Source: an uncultured Rhodanobacter sp. (GTDB taxonomy: Bacteria > Pseudomonadota > Gammaproteobacteria > Xanthomonadales > Rhodanobacteraceae). Taken from it: DNA of 5,258 nt. Positions 1 to 3,491 of the stretch are shown one piece after another. The notes beneath the pieces were generated by a model. It saw only the letters and a program-made list of their open reading frames with translations, had not been told where the DNA came from and did no database searches. The DNA lies in assembly GCA_937906285.1 (NCBI GenBank), contig CALCWL010000306.1, positions 1 to 5,258 on the forward strand. Direction: 5' to 3'. The position numbers were made by a program, and so were the translations under genes. How positions within the stretch are numbered: the first letter of the stretch is position 1; every line of letters begins with the position of its first letter.

Positions 1-208
1 GGTCGGTGGTGTTCTGGCCCGCACCGGCGAGCATGCTGCGGTCGAAGTTGGCATCGGCGGCGTCCGCCCCGGCGCTGGCGTCGGCGTTGGCCGCGGCAGC
101 GTGGGCATTGCCGGCGGCGGCCAGCGCCAGCAGGATCGACAACGCCAGCTTGCGGCTGACGACCCCGCGCGAGCAAGGCATCGACGCACGGGCGCGTGCG
201 CGTTTCAC
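1..208 (-). CDS. Fimbrial outer-membrane usher (FimD/PapC family), N-terminus only
   Basis: This is the first 69 codons of a usher, cut by the left window edge. Ushers are outer-membrane pores that receive chaperone-subunit complexes and extrude the growing fimbria. Two starts are possible. A GTG at 208-206 overlaps the chaperone stop as GTGA and gives an arginine-rich leader (MKRARARAS...). An ATG at 181-179 gives MPCSRGVVSRKLALSILLALAAAGNAHA. Both lead into the same basic n-region, hydrophobic core and AHA-like cleavage site. The mature start contains FDRSMLAGAGQNTTD, which resembles the usher N-terminal domain opening (F...L...DLS) that recognises chaperone-subunit complexes. Neither start has a clear Shine-Dalgarno, so translational coupling to the chaperone is likely, and I favour the GTG for that reason. 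The family call rests on about 60 residues plus its position behind a chaperone gene, where ushers normally lie. Confidence 0.8.
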   Translation of the reverse strand, partial: MKRARARASMPCSRGVVSRKLALSILLALAAAGNAHAAAANADASAGADAADANFDRSMLAGAGQNTTD

Positions 209-939
209 GGCGCGATCGTGCCCTGGTTGGCGTCGGCGGCGCCGAAATCGTTGATCGTGGTAAAGGCGATGGCAGTGCCGGCAGCCGGGGCCGGCGCGCC
301 TTCGGCCAGCGGCAGGCGCAGAGTCGACAGCGGCGCGACCATGCCCGCCTCCGTCGCCAGCGCCGCCTTGCCCGCGCCCAGCGACACCTTGCTGAACGTG
401 ACGTGGTACGGGGTCGGGTTGTGCGCCACCAGCGCACGGCCGTCGCCGGCCACCGACCAGGTGATCTGCGCGGCGGCGGTCAGCGGGTTGCCGGTCAGGC
501 CGGCGGGCCGGAAGAACAACTTGAGCCGCGAGCGTACGGCAAACTGCAAGGTGTTCTGCGCTTCGCCGTTGACGGTGCCGGGCTTGGGCGGAATCTCCAG
601 CACGTTCAGCCAGAACAGCGACTCGCGATCCGTCGGCAGCGGCTGGCCGGTGTAGACGATGCGCAGGCTCTGGCCCTTGCCGGCGTTCATGCGGAACAGC
701 GGCGGCGTGATCAGGAACGGCACGCGCGCGGTATCGGGGGTGGAATCGGGATTGCCGGCGTCGATCCAGGCTTCGACCAGGGCCGGTTGCTCGCCGTTGT
801 TGTTGAGGCGCACGGTGACTTCGCCGCCGGCGGCGGGAAACACCACACGGGTGCCGCCGATCACGACGCTGGCATCGGCCGCGCCACTGATAGCCGTCAG
901 GGCGATCAGCATGGCGCCAAGGGCGAGCAGGTTCTTCAT
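205..939 (-). CDS. Periplasmic fimbrial chaperone (PapD/FimC family)
   Basis: This 244-residue protein has a usual length for the family. It holds pilin subunits in the periplasm by donating a beta strand and delivers them to the usher. The signal peptide MKNLLALGAMLIALTAISGA ends at ADA, with cleavage near residue 23/24. Two immunoglobulin-like domains follow. Visible family motifs are GGTRVVFPA (residues 28-36, with Arg31 matching the conserved PapD Arg8), the FLITPPLFRMNAGKGQSLRI strand (75-94), the chaperone signature ESLFWLNVLEIPPKP (106-120), and RSRLKLFFRP (136-145), where Lys140 matches the subunit-anchoring PapD Lys112. The C-terminal half (NPTPYHVTFSKVSL) is the second domain. The ATG at 939 is chosen because it opens the signal peptide. 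It lies 95 bases after the pilin stop, beyond a terminator, and its stop overlaps the likely usher start. Confidence 0.96.
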   Translation of the reverse strand: MKNLLALGAMLIALTAISGAADASVVIGGTRVVFPAAGGEVTVRLNNNGEQPALVEAWIDAGNPDSTPDTARVPFLITPPLFRMNAGKGQSLRIVYTGQPLPTDRESLFWLNVLEIPPKPGTVNGEAQNTLQFAVRSRLKLFFRPAGLTGNPLTAAAQITWSVAGDGRALVAHNPTPYHVTFSKVSLGAGKAALATEAGMVAPLSTLRLPLAEGAPAPAAGTAIAFTTINDFGAADANQGTIAP

Positions 940-980
940 CGGAGGGTTCCCGGGACGGTGGATCGATGGTGGCGGCTGGC

Positions 981-1025
981 AAAAAAACGGCGCGCTGCAG
1001 CCGCCGCGGCGACTGCGGCGCGCCG
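981..1025 (-). terminator. Intrinsic terminator between pilin and chaperone genes
   Basis: On the minus strand, starting 9 bases after the pilin stop, CGGCGCGC (1025-1018) pairs with GCGCGCCG (995-988). Inside it GCAG pairs with CTGC and the helix tip is GC-rich. Seven T residues (987-981) follow directly. This is a textbook rho-independent terminator. Because it lies inside the operon, before the chaperone gene, it probably allows partial read-through and keeps pilin mRNA in excess. Read-through is inferred; no second promoter is obvious in the 40 bases before the chaperone. Confidence 0.9.
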
Positions 1026-1034
1026 ATGTCGCAC

Positions 1035-1559
1035 TTACTGGTAGCTCAGCGTGAAGCTGACGGTCGAGGCGACCAGGCCGGCGGTGGCGGCAGCGGTGGC
1101 GGCGACATAGCGGGCATTCATGCCCACGCTGCCGCTGCCGCTGGTGACGTTGATGACCGGAGCGTTGGTGCCGCTGGAGGCATTGATCACCGAGGCGCCG
1201 TTGAGCAACTGCACCTGCACGTTGGAGCCGCCGGCGACAGTGTTCTTCAGGTTGCCGGTGCCGGAATCGATGTTCGCGCCGCTGAAGCTCATGGCGGCAC
1301 TGGTGGTGTTGGCGTCGCAACCCGTCAGCGCAACGGTGAACGGCGTGGTGCCGGCGGTGGCGCCCACCGTGCCGAGGCTGGCGGTCATCACGGTGGGCAG
1401 GGCCACGGTGGCACCGCCATTGACGGCGATCGTGCAGGTGTCGGCCAGCACCTTGCCGGAGATGGTGATGGTGCCGGTGTTGGCCGCCTGGGCGGTCGGC
1501 AGGAGGGCGGTGGCGGCGATCACGGCGACCAGCGCGGTAGAAAGCAGAGTCTTGTTCAT
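1035..1559 (-). CDS. Type 1-like major fimbrial subunit (FimA family pilin)
   Basis: A 174-residue secreted pilin that polymerises into the fimbrial rod. The signal peptide is MNKTLLSTALVAVIAATALL followed by PTAQA, with cleavage after residue 25. The mature chain begins ANTGTITISGKVLADTCTI, typical of the pilin domain. Two cysteines (Cys42 and Cys81) match the conserved pilin disulfide. NARYVAA (148-154) is the usual late strand. The protein ends STVSFTLSYQ, with Tyr next to last and Gly161 at position 14 from the end, the classic beta-zipper used in chaperone binding. It is rich in Ala, Gly, Ser and Thr, as major pilins are. The start is well supported: GAGGAA lies 4 bases before the ATG. 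It is first in the operon, ahead of chaperone and usher, and a sigma-54-type promoter lies about 160 bases upstream. It could be a minor pilin, but gene order and the terminator behind it favour the major subunit. Confidence 0.95.
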   Translation of the reverse strand: MNKTLLSTALVAVIAATALLPTAQAANTGTITISGKVLADTCTIAVNGGATVALPTVMTASLGTVGATAGTTPFTVALTGCDANTTSAAMSFSGANIDSGTGNLKNTVAGGSNVQVQLLNGASVINASSGTNAPVINVTSGSGSVGMNARYVAATAAATAGLVASTVSFTLSYQ

Positions 1560-1563
1560 GGTG

Positions 1564-1569
1564 TTCCTC
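1564..1569 (-). promoter_or_regulatory. Shine-Dalgarno of the pilin gene
   Basis: GAGGAA on the minus strand, four bases from the pilin ATG. It is the strongest ribosome binding site of the fimbrial genes seen here and fixes the pilin start. It lies inside ACGAGGAA (1571-1564), which is exactly complementary to a segment upstream in the same leader (1613-1606). Confidence 0.8.
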
Positions 1570-1620
1570 GTTGGATGGATGGTTTCGGGATTTCCGCATC
1601 ACCGCACGAGGAAGGCTCGT
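1564..1620 (-). promoter_or_regulatory. Pilin mRNA leader with possible SD-sequestering fold
   Basis: In the pilin transcript, UUCCUCGU (1613-1606) can pair over 8 bases with ACGAGGAA (1571-1564), which contains the Shine-Dalgarno, closing a loop of 34 nt. A competing small hairpin uses part of the same strand: ACGAG (1620-1616) with CUCGU (1610-1606), loop CCUUC. The two folds exclude each other, so the leader could switch between ribosome-accessible and closed forms. The complementarity is seen in the sequence; a regulatory role is inference, and 8 bp with a large loop is only moderately stable. Confidence 0.4.
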
Positions 1621-1716
1621 TGGCGGCAAGGCATCTGGTAAACCGGCGGGCGCTGGCGAAATTCATTCCCCCGGATGAAATGCAGACCACGATGCACCGT
1701 GGCTTGCGGTGGCTAA

Positions 1717-1733
1717 AGCAACCGACATGCCAA
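1717..1733 (-). promoter_or_regulatory. Sigma-54 (RpoN) -24/-12 promoter for the fimbrial operon
   Basis: On the minus strand the bases are TTGGCATGTCGGTTGCT. The RpoN consensus is YTGGCACG-N4-TTGCW; this site differs only by a T in the -24 block. The invariant GG (1731-1730) and GC (1719-1718) are exactly 10 bases apart. The start of transcription would fall near 1706, giving a leader of about 147 bases to the pilin ATG. No comparable sigma-70 promoter lies nearer the gene. RpoN-driven pilin genes are known in related bacteria, mainly for type IV pilin; use at a chaperone-usher operon is inferred. Confidence 0.65.
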
Positions 1734-1783
1734 TCGTCCTGATCGTCCGGGTTCCCCTTGCCGCCGCGATCTGCCGCGTGGTT

Positions 1784-1803
1784 TTTTTGCCGTGGGGCAA
1801 AAA
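1784..1803. repeat. A/T-flanked inverted repeat in the pilin upstream region
   Basis: TTTTTGCC (1784-1791) and GGCAAAAA (1796-1803) form an 8-base inverted repeat around GTGG. It lies between the sigma-54 promoter and the 21-base-spaced direct repeats. With only three G-C pairs it is a weak RNA hairpin. Its T and A tracts make it a candidate for intrinsically bent DNA or a bending-protein site that could bring an enhancer-bound activator to the promoter. I do not see a convincing IHF consensus. Confidence 0.35.
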
Positions 1804-1836
1804 TTTGGCAGGCCTTGTCGGCGTTCCCCTACAGAT

Positions 1837-1866
1837 TGCGTCACATAAAGTGCCAACTGCGTCACA
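1837..1866. promoter_or_regulatory. Direct repeat TGCGTCACA x2, candidate enhancer site
   Basis: TGCGTCACA occurs at 1837-1845 and again at 1858-1866, with start points 21 bases apart, or two helical turns, so both copies face the same side of the DNA. Relative to the predicted sigma-54 start near 1706 they lie about 131 to 160 bases upstream, a usual distance for binding of sigma-54 activators. The repeat is directly visible; the activator is unknown, and no activator gene is in the window. Confidence 0.45.
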
Positions 1867-1909
1867 AATTGTACTGATATATGAGGCTTGAGCAACCACA
1901 CCTCGTCTG

Positions 1910-1945
1910 ACTTGTGAACTTCCGTCAAGTAAACTTGACACAAGT
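1910..1945. promoter_or_regulatory. Nested ACTTG/CAAGT palindromes, candidate operator
   Basis: GTCAAGT (1924-1930) and ACTTGAC (1933-1939) form a 7-base inverted repeat around AA. An outer pair, ACTTGTG (1910-1916) and CACAAGT (1939-1945), is also exactly complementary. In total four ACTTG/CAAGT half-sites stand in 36 bases of otherwise AT-richer DNA. This looks like a multi-site operator between the divergent pilin and HTH genes. A perfect -35 hexamer TTGACA (1935-1940, plus strand) falls inside it but has no recognisable -10. The binding protein is not known; the HTH protein encoded at 2211 is one candidate. Confidence 0.45.
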
Positions 1946-1980
1946 GGGCGGCTGGATCCCTTCGCCACGGGAAGCCGCCC
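1946..1980. repeat. Strong hairpin next to the operator-like cluster
   Basis: GGGCGGCT (1946-1953) pairs with AGCCGCCC (1973-1980). Inside, TCCC (1957-1960) pairs with GGGA (1969-1972), leaving a GGA bulge and the loop TTCGCCAC. That gives twelve base pairs in total. Neither strand has a T-tract after it, so it is not a standard intrinsic terminator. It may be an RNA structure or a boundary element of the regulatory region. Confidence 0.45.
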
Positions 1981-2210
1981 CTCTGTCCGGAGCTCGTCGT
2001 GAACCTCTTTTGTCCGCGTGGAATCCTGCTGCCGCCCGCGACTGCGGAGCAGCCGCAGAGTCGGCAAGGCAGGCCTGCACATGGCTGTTGCGCAGTGGTG
2101 ACCCACGTCGTCACCGGCAGGGCACCTCGACTTCCTGCGAGGGTACCGGGCAACAAGCCCGCCCTTGCACATGGCCGCTCGACCGGCCGATCGATGCCGG
2201 ACATCCGCCG

Positions 2211-2432
2211 ATGAACAACTGCCTGCGCGAGTTGCGCGGTGAACAGGCGTGGTCGCAGGCCGAGCTGGCCGAGCGCCTGGACGTGTCGCGGCAAACGGTG
2301 AATGCGATCGAGACCGGCAAGTGTGATCCCGGCCTGCCGCTGGCGTTCAAGATCGCGCGCCTGTTCGGGCGGCCGATCGAATCGATCTTCCTGCCCGGCG
2401 CGGATATCGCCGGACGGGGTCGATCGATCTAG
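2211..2432 (+). CDS. Small Cro/C1-type (XRE) HTH transcriptional regulator
   Basis: A 73-residue single-domain DNA-binding protein: MNNCLRELRGEQAWSQAELA then ERLDVSRQTVNAIETGK. The HTH covers about residues 4-60: SQAELAERLDVS is helix 2 and turn, SRQTVNAIET (26-35) the recognition helix, and PLAFKIARLFGRPIESIFLP the closing helices that typify the short YozG/YgzD-like subfamily. Length is usual for that group. The ATG at 2211 is chosen because the family starts within one or two residues of the LRELR motif; no good Shine-Dalgarno precedes it. Such regulators often sit behind a small membrane-protein gene, but here the gene stands alone after a long non-coding stretch. Its stop codon overlaps that of the convergent EF-hand gene. 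Its target is unknown; autoregulation, or control through the palindromes at 1910-1945, is a guess. Confidence 0.9.
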   Translation: MNNCLRELRGEQAWSQAELAERLDVSRQTVNAIETGKCDPGLPLAFKIARLFGRPIESIFLPGADIAGRGRSI

Positions 2433-2755
2433 CGCGGCGGGGCGGTCAACTCGTGCGCATCCAGGCTGCCGTCATGGTTGCGGTCGAGCTGATGGAACTG
2501 GCGGCGCAGGTTGTCCTGGAATGCCGGGAGCGAAATCGGCTCGCCGCGACGGCCCGGCAACTCGTCGGTTTGCAGCACGCCATCGCCGTTGGCATCCATC
2601 TGCGCGAAGCCGCGGCTCATGTACTGCACATATTCGGCGACGCTGACCTTGCCGTCGCCGTCGCGGTCGAACAAACCCAGGTAGTCCGCGCGCGAATCCT
2701 GCGCGTGCGCGCCGGCGGCCAGCCACAGCGGCACAGCCCACCAGTATGCGCGCAC
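2429..2755 (-). CDS. Secreted EF-hand calcium-binding protein
   Basis: A 108-residue protein with a signal peptide (MRAYWWAVPLWLAAGAHA, cleavage before QD) and three canonical 12-residue EF-hand loops: DRDGDGKVSVAE (30-41), DANGDGVLQTDE (54-65) and DRNHDGSLDAHE (91-102). Each has Asp or Asn at the 1, 3 and 5 positions (His at position 4 of the third), Gly at 6 and Glu at 12, so all should bind Ca2+. It is therefore probably a periplasmic calcium-binding protein; its partner is unknown. The GTG at 2755 is chosen because it opens the signal peptide and no ATG is available in frame. It starts two bases after the folE stop and has no Shine-Dalgarno, so translation probably re-initiates from folE. 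The odd number of loops may mean that one hand is unpaired or that the protein dimerises. Confidence 0.9.
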   Translation of the reverse strand: MRAYWWAVPLWLAAGAHAQDSRADYLGLFDRDGDGKVSVAEYVQYMSRGFAQMDANGDGVLQTDELPGRRGEPISLPAFQDNLRRQFHQLDRNHDGSLDAHELTAPPR

Positions 2756-2757
2756 GT

Positions 2758-3360
2758 TCAGCGGGCGCTGCCGTGGATGCCGATGAACTGCAGGAACTCG
2801 TTGCGCGTGCGCACGTCGTCGCGGAAGCTGCCCAGCATCTGGCTGGTCACCATCGACACGCCGCGCTTGTGCACGCCGCGGGTGGTCATGCACTGGTGGC
2901 TGGCGTCGATCACCACCGCCACGCCGCTGGGCTGCAGGGTTTCCTGGATGCACTGGGCGATCTGCGCGGTGAGTTTCTCCTGCACCTGCAGGCGGCGCGC
3001 GAAGCCGTCGACCACGCGGGCCAGCTTGCTGATGCCGACCACCCGGTTGGTGGGCATGTAGCCGACATGGGCACGGCCGATGATCGGCGCCAGGTGGTGT
3101 TCGCAGTGGCTCTCGAACTGGATGTCCCGCAGCACCACCATCTGGTCGTAGCCGGCCACCTCCTCGAAGGTGCGCCGCAGGAACTCCGCGGGGTCCGATT
3201 CGTAGCCCGAGAACCAGTCCCGGTAGGCCTTGGTCACCCGCTTGGGCGTGTCCAGCAGGCCCTCCCGCGTGGGGTCGTCGCCGGCCCAGCGGAGCAGGGT
3301 GCGCACGGCGTCCTCGGCCTGCTGCTGACTGACTTCGCGGGAATGATGCTCTTCGTTCAT
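2758..3360 (-). CDS. folE: GTP cyclohydrolase I (type IA)
   Basis: A 200-residue cytoplasmic enzyme that converts GTP to 7,8-dihydroneopterin triphosphate, the first step of tetrahydrofolate (and biopterin) synthesis. The family works as a zinc-dependent decamer. Zinc ligands are visible as Cys86 and His89 in SHCEHHLAPIIGRAHVGYMP, and Cys157 in SHQCMTTRGV; these match Cys110, His113 and Cys181 of the E. coli enzyme. Early motifs DDPTREGLLDTPKRV and the late GVSMVTSQMLGSFRD and FLQFI are also typical. Length and the complete metal site mark it as the classic zinc type, not FolE2. The ATG at 3360 has GAGG at 3371-3368, 7 bases away. A possible -10 (TAAACT, 3394-3389) lies just upstream with no good -35. 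The EF-hand gene follows two bases downstream. Confidence 0.98.
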   Translation of the reverse strand: MNEEHHSREVSQQQAEDAVRTLLRWAGDDPTREGLLDTPKRVTKAYRDWFSGYESDPAEFLRRTFEEVAGYDQMVVLRDIQFESHCEHHLAPIIGRAHVGYMPTNRVVGISKLARVVDGFARRLQVQEKLTAQIAQCIQETLQPSGVAVVIDASHQCMTTRGVHKRGVSMVTSQMLGSFRDDVRTRNEFLQFIGIHGSAR

Positions 3361-3491
3361 GCGGGGGCCTCGGGATGGCTGATTCGCCAGTTTAACGTTC
3401 CCAGTGGATGACGTCTGCGCGCCTCGGGTTCCCGGGTCGATCGGACTTCGTTCGTCCGCCGTCGCGAAGCATGTGGCGGGCGGTGCCCGCC
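3361..3491. other. Spacer between rmuC and folE
   Basis: This 131-base spacer separates rmuC from folE, which share a strand. It contains the REP-like palindrome at the rmuC stop, a smaller inverted repeat CGGAC/GTCCG (3442-3446 and 3454-3458), and the probable folE promoter and ribosome binding site near its left end. There is no gene and no T-tract terminator. Confidence 0.6.
3475..3491. repeat. REP-like palindrome abutting the rmuC stop codon
   Basis: GGCGGGC (3475-3481) and GCCCGCC (3485-3491) form a perfect 7-base inverted repeat with a 3-base loop, directly after the TAG of rmuC. Motifs of the form GTAGGGCGGGCA...GCCCGCC are common dispersed elements in GC-rich gamma- and betaproteobacteria (recalled, not searched). 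With no T-tract it is unlikely to terminate alone, but it could protect the mRNA 3' end. Only one copy is in the window. Confidence 0.45.

Larger units (their letters stand above)
1560..2210. other. Gene-free regulatory region between pilin and HTH genes
   Basis: No reading frame here looks like a real protein: frames on both strands have low-complexity Arg/Pro/Ala-rich translations and no motif. The left half holds the pilin leader, the sigma-54 promoter and the repeats listed separately. A weak minus-strand sigma-70 alternative is TTGCTC (1895-1890), 16 bases, TACAAT (1873-1868). The right half (1981-2210) contains several small inverted repeats: a bulged stem at 2039-2063 (CGAC/GTCG plus TGCGG/CCGCA), the 10-base palindrome GCAGGCCTGC at 2069-2078, GGTGAC/GTCACC at 2097-2115, and CGGGC/GCCCG at 2147-2161. 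The 10-mer TGCACATGGC occurs at both 2076-2085 and 2166-2175. This half may be a structured leader of the HTH gene, or noise expected in GC-rich DNA. Confidence 0.6.

Noticed and set aside
205..1629. A single long minus-strand frame of 474 codons covering pilin and chaperone
   Set aside because: Its first half reads the pilin gene out of frame (His/Arg-rich low complexity). Only the part from 939 down is the real chaperone; the rest is open because of high GC.
1838..1857. Second sigma-54-like site TTGGCAC... on the minus strand
   Set aside because: The GG is present, but the base pair 10 nt downstream is GA, not GC, so the essential -12 element is missing.
1841..1929. CRP/Clp-type sites (TGTGA-N6-TCACA)
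   Set aside because: Only half-sites are present; the one near-pair (TGTGA 1913-1917 with TCAAG 1925-1929) has a spacing of 7 and a poor right half.
1560..1950. Invertible phase-variation switch upstream of the pilin, as in E. coli fimS
   Set aside because: I found no pair of matching inverted repeats flanking the promoter at a suitable distance and no recombinase gene in the window.
1935..1963. Sigma-70 promoter based on the perfect TTGACA at 1935-1940
   Set aside because: At 15-18 bases downstream there is only GC-rich sequence (GATCCC/CCCTTC) and no -10-like hexamer. The hexamer is better explained by the palindrome.
1914..2210. N-terminal extension of the HTH gene by 99 codons from 1914
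   Set aside because: The extension has no family similarity, crosses the strong hairpin and palindromes, and family members begin at the MNNCLRELR position.
1713..2294. Minus-strand frames in the gene-free region (for example 1713-2294 and 1663-2172)
   Set aside because: No recognisable domain, composition typical of random GC-rich frames, partly antisense to the HTH gene, and overlapping clear regulatory sequences.
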